A stretch of 64,000 nt of DNA from UBA1422 sp041859095 (GTDB taxonomy: Bacteria > Bacillota > Clostridia > Peptostreptococcales > Anaerovoracaceae): contig JBHEKY010000028.1 of the NCBI GenBank assembly GCA_041859095.1, positions 62,001-126,000 on the forward strand, in the 5' to 3' direction. Positions within the stretch are counted from its first letter, which is position 1. Every line of letters starts with the position of its first letter. Both the position numbers and the translations under genes were made by a program. Of the stretch, positions 9,211 to 17,897 are shown one piece after another. The notes below the pieces were generated by a model, which was not told the DNA's origin, did not search any database, and saw only the letters and a program-made list of their open reading frames with translations.

Positions 9211-10634
9211 AATCTGAAGTCCCTCCTACCTTGGTTCATATCTTCCATATGTTCTTTGGTAATCGCTTTTACTTTTTCATTTGGAATCATTTCAATCCGC
9301 TTTGCGATGAGGGCTTCACCCTTGGCCTTTGTTTCGGGGGAAGCATAATCCTCTAAATATTCTTTGAGGGTCATTAGCGCATTGGGTTGGCAAATATTAA
9401 CGATTTGACCGGATTTGACCAAAGACATAAACCGATCGCCGGTTCGGCCTTCCCGATAACAAGCAGTGCAGAAACTAGGCACATGACCTATGTCAAGAAG
9501 CCAGTCCACTACTTCAGCCAGCGTTCGTTCATCGCTGATATCAAATTGCTTGGTGCTTTCATCTTCTTTTTCCTGAGGACCTGCGTAACCGCCGACACTG
9601 GTTCGACTGCCTCCGCTGATCTGAGAAACCCCAGCTTCCAAGCATTCCCGGCGGGTTTTCATAGATTCCCGAGTGGACATAATGATGCCTGTATAGGGTA
9701 CGGCTATTCGCAAAAGCGCCACAATCCGTTTGAATACTTCATCAGGCACACCATTGTCAAATTCGTCGGGGTTTATGTCTTCCGCCGGACAAATTCTCGG
9801 AACGCTGATGGTATGGGGGCCGCAACCAAAGGTGTCTTCCAGATGTTGGGCGTGCATCAACATTCCCACGAAGTCATATTTGTATAAATTCAATCCGAAC
9901 AAAACACCACATCCAACATCGTCTATGCCGGCTTCCATGGCGCGATCCATAGCTTCAGTGTGAAATGCATAGTCTGATTTGGGTCCACTGGTATGCAGGC
10001 TTTCATACATTTCTTTGTTATAAGTTTCTTGGAAAAGAATATAGGTTCCGATGCCGGCTTCATTCAATCTTTTGTATTCTTCCACCGTTGTCGCTGCAAT
10101 GTTTACGTTGACACGACGGATAGAGCCATTTTTATGATGAATGCTGTAAATGGTCTTGATGCTTTCCAACACATAATCCAGTGGGCATTCATTGGGATCT
10201 TCTCCGGTTTCCAGCGCAAGCCTTTTATGGCCCATATCCTGTAAAGCGATGACTTCCTGACGGATTTCTTCCTGGGTCAGTTTCTTGCGGGGGATGTGGG
10301 TATTGCTTCCATGATAAGGACAGTAGGTGCATTCATTGATGCAGTAATTGCTTAGATAAAGGGGTGCGAACAACACCACCCGGTTTCCGTAAAACTTTTC
10401 TTTAATTTGTCCAGCCAGTTCGAAAATCCGTTGATGGATTGCAGGATCTTCGCATTCCAATAAAAGGGCGGCTTCCTGATAAGATAACCCTTTGCAGTCG
10501 ATTGCTCGATCCAAGATGCTGTGGATAAAAGGAAGGTTCCCCTTGTTTTTCTCCGCGTAATCCAGGGTGCTAAGAATCTCTTCGTGGTTGATAAATTCTC
10601 CGGCTTTTCTTGACTTACTATTGTAGACGCTCAT
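9207..10634 (-). CDS. hydG: [FeFe] hydrogenase maturase HydG, radical SAM tyrosine lyase
   Basis: A 475-residue radical SAM enzyme that cleaves tyrosine to supply the CO and cyanide ligands of the H-cluster. The radical SAM motif CINECTYC (CX3CX2C) is at ~95-105. The C-terminal auxiliary cluster motif CX2CX22C is intact (CTAC...ICQ), so both reactions should be supported. The ATG start has a GAGGTG site. It lies 16 bases after hydE and overlaps hydF by 4 bases. Confidence 0.96.
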   Translation of the reverse strand: MSVYNSKSRKAGEFINHEEILSTLDYAEKNKGNLPFIHSILDRAIDCKGLSYQEAALLLECEDPAIHQRIFELAGQIKEKFYGNRVVLFAPLYLSNYCINECTYCPYHGSNTHIPRKKLTQEEIRQEVIALQDMGHKRLALETGEDPNECPLDYVLESIKTIYSIHHKNGSIRRVNVNIAATTVEEYKRLNEAGIGTYILFQETYNKEMYESLHTSGPKSDYAFHTEAMDRAMEAGIDDVGCGVLFGLNLYKYDFVGMLMHAQHLEDTFGCGPHTISVPRICPAEDINPDEFDNGVPDEVFKRIVALLRIAVPYTGIIMSTRESMKTRRECLEAGVSQISGGSRTSVGGYAGPQEKEDESTKQFDISDERTLAEVVDWLLDIGHVPSFCTACYREGRTGDRFMSLVKSGQIVNICQPNALMTLKEYLEDYASPETKAKGEALIAKRIEMIPNEKVKAITKEHMEDMNQGRRDFRF

Positions 10635-10650
10635 ATGGGGTCACCTCGTG

Positions 10651-11652
10651 TTATACTGGCCTTCGGCCCAACGACTGAATCAAGTGATCCAGATTTTTTC
10701 GATCTTCAATAATTCGTGTCTCTTCAATGTTCGATGGATAGATTTGATAAGCTTCCTTATATTTGGTGGGGGTCACCTTTTTCATAATGACATTTGCACC
10801 GCAGGAGAAAGCGTCCTTACGTTCCTCTGGATCCAGAACGCCCAAAGCCGTGGTCACAGGCAAGTTTAGTTCGGGCCTATGTATTCGGCATAAAGCAACT
10901 GCCCTTTTGGTCAACTCGGTTGAGCCATTGGGGTAACCTGCAAGTTGAGTATCCGGGGAGGAGATGAAAGGCCCGATGCCTGCCATATCACATTCCAAGG
11001 TCTCCAGTAGCATCACGTCATCAGCGATGGATTCCAAGGTTTGTCCCGGCAATCCCACCATGAATCCGCTGCCGGTGGCATACCCAAGTTTCTTGATGTT
11101 TCGCAGACATTGAATCCGGTCTTCCAGGGTGCCACAAGGGTGGAAAAAGGCATACAATTCGGGGTCCGAGGTTTCATGGCGGAGCAGGTATCTGGTCGCA
11201 CCGCATTCCTTAAGGTAGGCCAGCGCTTCAAATGGCAACTCGCCAGTGCTCATGGTAATATCTAAAATTGGTTGTGTGCCGTCGGGTTCAGGCTCGTATG
11301 CCGTAGGCAGTGCCCGGATAGCAGAAACAATCTCGCCCAAACGTTCGGCGTTATTTCCGTTGAAGGTTGGATCCTCTCCGGACTGAAGAACGATGGTCCG
11401 GTATCCGGCCGCAATGGCTTGAGAGGCAGTATCCACAATCTCATCAAGGGACATCCGGTAACGGGGTACTTTATTGTTGAAACAGTTAATCCCACAATAC
11501 TTACATTTGCGATTGCAGTAATTTGAAAATTCGATGATAGATCTTACGAACACATCATCTCCTTTGACTTCTTTTCGTATCCGATTAGCTTCATGATAGA
11601 TGGGAGAAAAATCTTCTAGCATCAGAGCTTCAATCATTTCTTGTTTCGTCAT
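10651..11652 (-). CDS. hydE: [FeFe] hydrogenase maturase HydE, radical SAM
   Basis: A 333-residue radical SAM protein with CNRKCKYC (CX3CX2C). It acts with HydG and HydF in building the H-cluster dithiolate bridge and di-iron precursor. I place the start at ATG 11652 (MTKQEM), which follows a GAGG site 8 bases upstream; a TTG at 11700 would overlap the predicted promoter and lacks a site. It is the first gene of hydE-hydG-hydF, the standard complete maturation set. Confidence 0.94.
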   Translation of the reverse strand: MTKQEMIEALMLEDFSPIYHEANRIRKEVKGDDVFVRSIIEFSNYCNRKCKYCGINCFNNKVPRYRMSLDEIVDTASQAIAAGYRTIVLQSGEDPTFNGNNAERLGEIVSAIRALPTAYEPEPDGTQPILDITMSTGELPFEALAYLKECGATRYLLRHETSDPELYAFFHPCGTLEDRIQCLRNIKKLGYATGSGFMVGLPGQTLESIADDVMLLETLECDMAGIGPFISSPDTQLAGYPNGSTELTKRAVALCRIHRPELNLPVTTALGVLDPEERKDAFSCGANVIMKKVTPTKYKEAYQIYPSNIEETRIIEDRKNLDHLIQSLGRRPV

Positions 11653-11679
11653 GGATAAATCCTCATTTGTTTGAATATA

Positions 11680-11707
11680 ATTGTATGTCATTTTACCCAA
11701 AAGTCAA
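11680..11707 (-). promoter_or_regulatory. Predicted promoter of hydE-hydG-hydF
   Basis: On the minus strand, TTGACT (11707-11702) and TACAAT (11685-11680) are 16 bases apart, upstream of the hydE ATG. No Rex-like palindrome is visible here, unlike at the hydA operon. Confidence 0.55.
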
Positions 11708-11865
11708 TGAATTACACATAAAATTGACAAATATATATCAGCTTTGTGGGAATTATTTTAGGAAATATGACTTAACGATAGATTATTCCCACTTGGAGAG
11801 ATGCCCGCTTTCGTGGTATACTCTTGGCAAGAAGCAGCTACTACCCTTGGGCTGAAGAGGAACTT

Positions 11866-12534
11866 ATGGAACGAAATCCCAGTCAGAATTCAAAACTGAA
11901 TCCGAACCCGGGTCTCCACCTTAATGAGACTTTGAGTCAAATCTCCCTTATTGTTTTAGCTGGTGGCCAAAGCCTGCGGATGGGTACCAATAAAGCCCAT
12001 CTGGATTGGCATGCTATGCGCTTTGTTGATGTTCTGGTGGAGAAGGGGTGGCGGCTTGGTTTCGGAGAAATTATACTGTCTGGATATGATGGAGTCATTG
12101 ATGGATGTCGAACGATTCCTGACGTGAAGTCAAATAGGGGACCCTTAGGCGGCATATACAGCAGTTTGTGCGCATCGTTATTTGACAATGCTCTTTTGGT
12201 TCCCGTGGATTGTCCGGGTATTTCTATGATGACCATGGTTGCACTGGCGGAAAGGCATATGAACCAGGGCAATGAAATAACATTGCTGAAGCATGGCGAT
12301 CGGCTTGAACCTTTAATCGGTATGTATGCTACTGCCTTTCACCAGAAAATATTGCCTGTCATCGCATCAGGAGGCGCACCGGTTTTCCGGGCATTGGACT
12401 TGGGGCGAATCAGTACTTATCATATGAAGGAAACCGAACCCGGCATCTTGAACCTGAATACGAAAGAGGCCTATCTGGCTTGGGTGGAGAAAAATGAAAA
12501 TCACAGGAAAAACAAATTCATTACCGGTGATTGA
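11866..12534 (+). CDS. mobA: Molybdenum cofactor guanylyltransferase
   Basis: A 222-residue nucleotidyltransferase that joins GMP to molybdopterin, forming the guanine-dinucleotide cofactor used by formate dehydrogenases. The GTP-binding motif LAGGQSLRMG-NKA is near residue 30, and VPVDCPG holds the metal-binding aspartate. ATG 11866 follows GAAGAGG by 5 bases; an upstream in-frame TTG (11824) would overlap a predicted -10. The gene overlaps fdhD by 41 bases, so both are made together, matching the formate dehydrogenase at the start of the window. Confidence 0.9.
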   Translation: MERNPSQNSKLNPNPGLHLNETLSQISLIVLAGGQSLRMGTNKAHLDWHAMRFVDVLVEKGWRLGFGEIILSGYDGVIDGCRTIPDVKSNRGPLGGIYSSLCASLFDNALLVPVDCPGISMMTMVALAERHMNQGNEITLLKHGDRLEPLIGMYATAFHQKILPVIASGGAPVFRALDLGRISTYHMKETEPGILNLNTKEAYLAWVEKNENHRKNKFITGD

Positions 12535-13240
12535 AGAAGTTCCGATCACGAGACGATTTAGAAATAAGGCCCAAGAAGAAATTCGGAATGACCCGGTTAT
12601 TGTTGAACATCTGCTATCCATTGTGGTGGAAGGAGAACTCTGCACAACCCTGACTTGCTCTCCGGAGCAGTTGATTCCATTGGCAGTGGGGCATTTATAT
12701 GCACAAGGCCTGATTGGCAGCGTTGATTGGATTGATAGTATTGAGCTTTCCGATGATTGTATGGTCGTTTCTGTAATACTTGCAGCTGACAAAAACCTTC
12801 GAATTGTACCATCAGTAAATGACGGTAGTGGACTCAAACCTCTGCTTCGGATGGTATATGATAAGGAGGAGATTTTTGCACAGGCCAAGGGACTGTATGA
12901 CAACGCCGACTGGTTTTTTCAAACTGGCGCTGCCCACAGTTCGTCTTTATCTTTCGACGGAGAAGTGCGCTATCGATTTGCCGACGTGAGTCGACACAAC
13001 ACCATTGATAAACTCATTGGCCAGGCGTTGATGGATGGGATCGACTTGACAAAGGCGACGCTGTTCACTAGCGGCCGAATACCCTTGGATATGCTTGTAA
13101 AAGTAGCGCGATGTGGCATCCCTATCGTCTGCTCCCGATCCGCGCCAACAACAGCAGCACTGAAGCTGGCCAAACAACTTGGCATCACCCTGATCGGCTT
13201 TGTCCGAGAGGGGAGGATGAATGTTTATACGTTAGATTGA
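12494..13240 (+). CDS. fdhD: Formate dehydrogenase accessory sulfurtransferase FdhD (lacks the CxxC motif)
   Basis: A 248-residue FdhD-family protein. In E. coli FdhD moves sulfur from the desulfurase IscS to the molybdenum cofactor of formate dehydrogenase through a CxxC motif. Family features are present: TGAAHSSSL (for TGCTHAAA), ADVSRHNTIDKLIG (for EDVGRHNALDKLLG), SGRIPLDMLVKVARCGIPIVCSRSAPT and LIGFVREGRMNVYT. The region that should hold CGVCG instead reads RIVPSVNDGSG, with no cysteine. It may transfer sulfur with other cysteines, or only bind the cofactor. The start lies inside mobA. Confidence 0.88.
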   Translation: MKITGKTNSLPVIEEVPITRRFRNKAQEEIRNDPVIVEHLLSIVVEGELCTTLTCSPEQLIPLAVGHLYAQGLIGSVDWIDSIELSDDCMVVSVILAADKNLRIVPSVNDGSGLKPLLRMVYDKEEIFAQAKGLYDNADWFFQTGAAHSSSLSFDGEVRYRFADVSRHNTIDKLIGQALMDGIDLTKATLFTSGRIPLDMLVKVARCGIPIVCSRSAPTTAALKLAKQLGITLIGFVREGRMNVYTLD

Positions 13241-13259
13241 ATGCAGTATACGAAAATAT

Positions 13260-13295
13260 GGACATGTCTTGAATACAAGCCGCATGTTCATTTTT
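13260..13295 (+). terminator. Terminator after mobA-fdhD
   Basis: A hairpin GGACATG ... CATGTTC (one G-T pair) with an inner CTTG-AATA-CAAG helix is followed by ATTTTTA. Moderately convincing. Confidence 0.6.
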
Positions 13296-13298
13296 ATG

Positions 13299-13327
13299 TT
13301 TACTTTCTTCTGCTAAAATGATAAAAT
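13299..13327 (+). promoter_or_regulatory. Predicted promoter of the AGCS symporter
   Basis: TTTACT and TAAAAT (13322-13327) with a 17-base spacer, giving a leader of about 90 bases. I could not assign the leader to a known riboswitch. Confidence 0.5.
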
Positions 13328-13424
13328 CGCAACATATGTACTGTTAAATAAATGGCAGACATTTTTTATATGGCCCGGAATTATTTCGGAGCTTATTACT
13401 AAAATAATAAAAGGAGGAGTTATT

Positions 13425-14912
13425 TTGGAAATTATAAACTCAGTGATCGATTTTCTCAATGGGATTATTTGGTCCAACGCACTTATCATTTTATGTTTAG
13501 TAACCGGGTTGTATTTCTCGGTTCGAACCAAATTTCTTCAAGTAAGACTCATCAAACCAATGGTGAAACTCATGTTTGAAGGCAAGGATTCCAAGCAAGG
13601 GATATCCTCATTCCAGGCACTTTGTACCGCATTGGCTGGACGTGTCGGAACAGGCAATATCGCCGGAACCGCCACCGCAATCTACTTCGGTGGTCCTGGC
13701 GCATTGGTTTGGATGTGGATTATTGCGTTTTTAGGTGCAGCATCGGCATACATGGAAGCAGCCCTGGCACAGGTTTGGAAAACAGAAATTGACGGGCAAT
13801 ATCGAGGCGGTCCCGCCTATTATATCGAAAAAGGCATGGGCTCTAGATGGTATGCTATGGTATTTTCAGTTTCCACGCTCTTGGCATGTGGGCTTTTGCT
13901 GCCGGGTGTGCAGGCAAACTCCATCGCCAACGCCTTTAATAATGTTGCCGACGTTCCTAATATCGCAACCGGTTTGGTCATTTCTCTGATTCTTGGTCTG
14001 ATTATATTTGGTGGGATCAGAAGAATTGCCAAGGTGGCAGAAATTATCGTACCATTTATGGCTATCATCTACATCCTGATGGCTTTTGTCATCCTGTTTG
14101 TCAACTTCGACAAATTTGGCGATGTGTTTGTATTGATCTTTAGCAGCGCATTTGGTGCTGATGCAACTTATGGTGGTATTATTGGTTCTGCTGTTGCCTG
14201 GGGCGTCAAACGGGGTATCTACTCCAACGAAGCAGGACAAGGTTCAGCTCCCCATGCGGCGGCGGCTGCGGAAGTATCCCATCCGGCCAAGCAAGGACTG
14301 GTTCAGGCTTTTTCGGTTTACATTGATACGTTGTTCGTTTGCTCCGCAACCGGCTTTATGATTTTGATGACAGATTGTTTCAATGTCTTCAATGAAGGAA
14401 CAGGCAAATTTCTACACGTGGGTGCTAGCGCAGAAATGCAGGCACTTGCAGATTCCCAAACCGTCGGACCCCAATTCACACAGGAGGCGGTTTCCACAGT
14501 TACCGGAAGCTTTGGTGGATGGTTTGTTGCGATTTGTCTGGCATTCTTTGCCTTCACGACAATCATGGCATATTACTACCAAGCAGAATCCAACGTTGCC
14601 TATATCTTCCGTCATCAGGACAGCAAGATGAGACGTACCGTTACCCTGGTTTTACGGCTTGCGATGATTGTTGCAGTCCTTTATTCCACAGTCGCAACCG
14701 CGACAGCAGCCTGGAATGCAGGCGACGTCGGTGTTGGTCTGATGGCATGGATTAACATCATTGCCCTCTGGATTCTCCAGAAGCCAGCATTGGCTACCCT
14801 GAAGGATTATGAAGCACAACGTAAGGCTGGTTTGGATCCCGTATTCGATCCTGAAAAACTTGGCATCAAACATGCTGAAATCTGGACCAAAATCGGGCAA
14901 AGAAATAAGTAA
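13425..14912 (+). CDS. Alanine/glycine:cation symporter family protein (AGCS)
   Basis: A 495-residue multi-pass membrane protein. Family-typical segments include ALAGRVGTGNIAGTATAI, GGPAYYIEKGMG and YSNEAGQGSAPHAAA. Members import alanine or glycine with Na+ or H+. The start is TTG 13425, supported by AAGGAGGAG ending 5 bases upstream. It is a single gene with its own promoter and a terminator downstream. The exact substrate cannot be read from sequence. Confidence 0.92.
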   Translation: MEIINSVIDFLNGIIWSNALIILCLVTGLYFSVRTKFLQVRLIKPMVKLMFEGKDSKQGISSFQALCTALAGRVGTGNIAGTATAIYFGGPGALVWMWIIAFLGAASAYMEAALAQVWKTEIDGQYRGGPAYYIEKGMGSRWYAMVFSVSTLLACGLLLPGVQANSIANAFNNVADVPNIATGLVISLILGLIIFGGIRRIAKVAEIIVPFMAIIYILMAFVILFVNFDKFGDVFVLIFSSAFGADATYGGIIGSAVAWGVKRGIYSNEAGQGSAPHAAAAAEVSHPAKQGLVQAFSVYIDTLFVCSATGFMILMTDCFNVFNEGTGKFLHVGASAEMQALADSQTVGPQFTQEAVSTVTGSFGGWFVAICLAFFAFTTIMAYYYQAESNVAYIFRHQDSKMRRTVTLVLRLAMIVAVLYSTVATATAAWNAGDVGVGLMAWINIIALWILQKPALATLKDYEAQRKAGLDPVFDPEKLGIKHAEIWTKIGQRNK

Positions 14913-14970
14913 AGTAGTTAGAATCTACTTGAAGGGGGCATAAGTGTTCCTTTGAAAGAATGACAATAAA

Positions 14971-14999
14971 AAAAGAGAGGCCCATTGGCCTCTCTTTAA
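14971..14999. terminator. Bidirectional terminator
   Basis: AAAGAGAGGCC / GGCCTCTCTTT with a CATT loop, A-rich on the left and T-rich on the right, between convergent genes. Confidence 0.88.
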
Positions 15000-16099
15000 A
15001 TTTGCCTGGCGTATTTTTTCAAATATACATTGCGCAGGAGTCTACTGTCAAACCAACTGATGGGCTTGACGTTGCCGAAGACCCTCCCGCACAAGGCAGC
15101 CTTTGCGCATTTTTCAAGAATCATCTCCACCGCCCGAGCATCCAACTCGTTAACGCCGCAACATAGGGCACCAGCGTTTCTGACAAACACCGCGGAAGCA
15201 TGTTTCAGGGCAGCAGCTATTTGTTTCGGATTATTTTCCACGGTGACGACTTTCATCCCGATGATTTGGGCGAAATCGTCTACCAGAGGAAGGAGAATTC
15301 CTCCCGGTAATGCTTTGGAGTGTTCCAGAATATTTTCTGTCGCCACGTGGCGGATTACATTGATCTTTTTATTTTTTTTGTAGACTTCCAGATGGACAGC
15401 CACATCCGCCGGAAACAATCCAACCGATGCGCGCATATCTGCTTCGATGCATTCCCCGCCGGGAAGTTCAACAATAAATCCCTTGGCGGTCCGCCTGCTG
15501 TTGAATGTAGATTCTATTGTAGAGGATTCTTTGTAGTGGGTTGTGATGAATTCGCCACAGGCGGATTCCAGCTCAGTGGCAACCACAAAGGCTTCTTCGT
15601 CATCTTTACCAAAACATATAGCACCGTGATTCATCAGAATCAAAGCATTTCCTGTGGCGTATTTCAAAGCATCAGCAACACCCTGCCGGATTTTTTTGGT
15701 GCCGGGCAGGGCATAGGGCGTACAGATGATTTTCCCACCTAGGAAGGGGTACTTTTCAGTGGCCGGAATGGATTCCAATCCCATGGCACTTAGCACCGAG
15801 GCGTTTTCCTGATGGGTATGGATTACAAAATTCACATTGGGACATTGGGCGTAAATCTCTGCATGGATTCCCTTTTCACCGGATGGAATAACAGATCCCT
15901 CGTAGCTTAAGTCGGCTATGGAAACCCTGACAATTTCCGATGTGGTCAAAGATAGATAATTTCGGCCACTTGGGGTTATTACAAAATGAGAGTCGCTGAT
16001 GCGGCAACTGACATTGCCCCACGTCCTTGCAATCAATCCTGATTCTACTAGACGGATACCGGCATCCACCACTTTTTGTTTTGCATCCATTACGTTCAT
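14996..16099 (-). CDS. Tandem class II aldolase/adducin-domain protein
   Basis: A 367-residue protein with two aldolase-like halves. The first (~1-200) resembles L-fuculose-phosphate aldolase and keeps the probable zinc ligands and acid: GIHAEIY, IHTHQ and LMNHG. The second (~215-367) has the same fold signature near its end (VFVRNAGALCCGVNELDARAV), but the histidines are gone (NAG for NHG), so it is probably non-catalytic. Likely chemistry is retro-aldol cleavage or epimerisation of a phosphorylated sugar-like compound; the substrate is unknown. It follows the GGGtGRT gene by 2 bases with no clear ribosome site, which suggests translational coupling in the three-gene minus-strand cassette. 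Confidence 0.8.
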   Translation of the reverse strand: MNVMDAKQKVVDAGIRLVESGLIARTWGNVSCRISDSHFVITPSGRNYLSLTTSEIVRVSIADLSYEGSVIPSGEKGIHAEIYAQCPNVNFVIHTHQENASVLSAMGLESIPATEKYPFLGGKIICTPYALPGTKKIRQGVADALKYATGNALILMNHGAICFGKDDEEAFVVATELESACGEFITTHYKESSTIESTFNSRRTAKGFIVELPGGECIEADMRASVGLFPADVAVHLEVYKKNKKINVIRHVATENILEHSKALPGGILLPLVDDFAQIIGMKVVTVENNPKQIAAALKHASAVFVRNAGALCCGVNELDARAVEMILEKCAKAALCGRVFGNVKPISWFDSRLLRNVYLKKYARQI

Positions 16100-16101
16100 T
16101 T

Positions 16102-17100
16102 TTATTTCAGCACTTCTTCAAGCGCAACTGCAATGGCAACTGTTGCTCCAACCATAGGATTGTTGCCCATGCCGATGTATCCCATCATATCTACATGGGA
16201 AGGCACAGAAGAAGAACCCGCAAATTGGGCGTCAGAATGCATCCGTCCCATGGTATCGGTCATACCGTAAGAGGCAGGACCTGCGGCTACATTGTCCGGG
16301 TGGAGAGTCCGCCCAGTCCCGCCACCGGAGGCGACGGAGAAATACTTCTTGCCAAGAAGAGTACATTCCTTTTTGTATGTGCCGGCTACGGGGTGCTGGA
16401 ACCGAACTGGATTTGTGGAGTTGCCTGTGATAGAAATTCCCACGTTTTCATAATGCATGATGGCAACACCTTCCCGGACATCATCGGCACCATAGCACTT
16501 AATCAAACCCCGATCACTTTCAGAAAACCGAACCTCTCGAATCACTTTGAGATCGCCGGTGTCGTAGTCGTAATGGGTTTGACAATAGGTAAACCCATTA
16601 ATGCGTGAAATGATATATGCTGCGTCTTTGCCCAGGCCGTTGAGAACCACCCGAAGGGGTTTCTTTCGCGCACGATTGGCATTTTTGGCAATACCGATGG
16701 CACCTTCCGCAGCAGCGAAGGATTCATGTCCCGCGAGGAAACAGAAGCATTCCGACTCTTCGCGAAGGAGCATAGCGCCTAGATTACCATGGCCGATGCC
16801 TACTTGTCTTTGCTCTGCCACAGAACCGGGCACGCAAAAGGCCTGAAGGCCGATGCCAATGGCTTCTGCCGCTTCTGCAGCATCTGCGTATCCTTTTTTG
16901 ATGGCGATTGCAGCACCTGCGGTGTATGCCCAACAGGCATTTTCGAATGCCAGACGTTGGACTTCACGAACGATTTCGCCCGGGCAAATTCCTTTTTCGT
17001 TGCAGATGGCCTCCGCTTCCTGGAGGGACGCAATGCCGTACTGAGATAGCACGTTGTTGACCTTTTCTATTCTTCTGTCGTAACCTTCAAACAAAGCCAT
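16102..17100 (-). CDS. GGGtGRT family protein, function unknown
   Basis: A 332-residue member of the anaerobe family named after its motif, seen here as SGGGTGRTLHPDN at about residue 260. The C-terminal region is glycine-rich with GYIGMGNNPMVGATVA. No signal peptide or membrane span is apparent, so it should be cytoplasmic. The family has no established function that I know of. It sits between a NifU-like scaffold gene (16-base gap) and a tandem aldolase, so a role in a metal-cluster-dependent or sugar-phosphate-like reaction is a guess from context. The ATG start has a strong AAAGGAGGA site. Confidence 0.9.
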   Translation of the reverse strand: MALFEGYDRRIEKVNNVLSQYGIASLQEAEAICNEKGICPGEIVREVQRLAFENACWAYTAGAAIAIKKGYADAAEAAEAIGIGLQAFCVPGSVAEQRQVGIGHGNLGAMLLREESECFCFLAGHESFAAAEGAIGIAKNANRARKKPLRVVLNGLGKDAAYIISRINGFTYCQTHYDYDTGDLKVIREVRFSESDRGLIKCYGADDVREGVAIMHYENVGISITGNSTNPVRFQHPVAGTYKKECTLLGKKYFSVASGGGTGRTLHPDNVAAGPASYGMTDTMGRMHSDAQFAGSSSVPSHVDMMGYIGMGNNPMVGATVAIAVALEEVLK

Positions 17101-17115
17101 TTTGTTCCTCCTTTC

Positions 17116-17808
17116 TTATTCTTTACGGGGGTCGATGGTTTTGACCGCCTCATCAAAACGACCGTAACGGCCGGTGGCATCGGCCAGAGCTTGTGCCGGA
17201 TCGGTGCCTTTCTTGATGGCAGACATCATCTTGCCCAGATTTACGTATTCGTATCCAATGATCTCATCGTTATTATCAAGGCCCATACGGAGAACATATC
17301 CTTCGGCGATTTCCATATAACGCGCGCCTTTGACGTTGGTGCCGTAGGTGGTGGCAATTTGGCTTCTGCCGGTTTTGCCTAGATCCTCAAGCCCAGCCCC
17401 AACGGGCAATCCGCCTTCTGAAAATGCGGTCTGACTGCGCCCATAAACAATCTGAAGAAACAGTTCGCGCATGGCGACATTGATAGCATCACAGACCAAG
17501 TCTGAGTTTAATGCTTCCAAAATCGTTTTGCCTGGCAGAATTTCGCTGGCCATGGCGGCGGAGTGGGTCATGCCACTACAACCGATGGTTTCTACCAAGG
17601 CTTCCTGGATAATTCCGTCTTTGATGTTCAAGGTTAATTTGCATGCTCCCTGATGGGGCGCACAACCGCCAACCCCATGAGTCAATCCGCTGATGTCGGT
17701 GATTTGCTTGGCCTGTACCCATTTTCCTTCTTCAGGAATAGGAGAAGGACCGTGATCAACGCCCTTCCGAACAGAGCACATTTCCTCAACTTCCGCTGAA
17801 TATGTCAT
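17116..17808 (-). CDS. NifU-like iron-sulfur scaffold-family protein
   Basis: A 230-residue protein with an IscU/NifU-N-like core: GGCAPHQGAC near residue 50, IGCSGMTHSAAMASEILPGKT near 80, and a further cysteine in DLVCDA. These cysteines could bind a cluster, but spacing differs from true IscU, and a long C-terminal extension (~130-230) has no known counterpart. It probably serves the GGGtGRT protein downstream rather than general Fe-S assembly. I chose ATG 17808 (MTYSAE), which has AGAGGAG 7 bases upstream. It is the first gene of the cassette and diverges from pcrA. Confidence 0.82.
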   Translation of the reverse strand: MTYSAEVEEMCSVRKGVDHGPSPIPEEGKWVQAKQITDISGLTHGVGGCAPHQGACKLTLNIKDGIIQEALVETIGCSGMTHSAAMASEILPGKTILEALNSDLVCDAINVAMRELFLQIVYGRSQTAFSEGGLPVGAGLEDLGKTGRSQIATTYGTNVKGARYMEIAEGYVLRMGLDNNDEIIGYEYVNLGKMMSAIKKGTDPAQALADATGRYGRFDEAVKTIDPRKE

Positions 17809-17897
17809 TGATGAACTCCTCTCTTTTGTTTCCAATTCATTGAAAAATTATATCACATCGACTTCTGCAATGCCATATTATATGGTAAAATGAACCC

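Noticed and set aside
13343..13362. Second Rex-like site before the AGCS gene (CTGTTAAATAAATG)
   Set aside because: Only the left half fits; the right half matches about three of seven positions.
13328..13424. Glycine riboswitch ahead of the alanine/glycine symporter
   Set aside because: The leader is too short and lacks the conserved glycine aptamer core.
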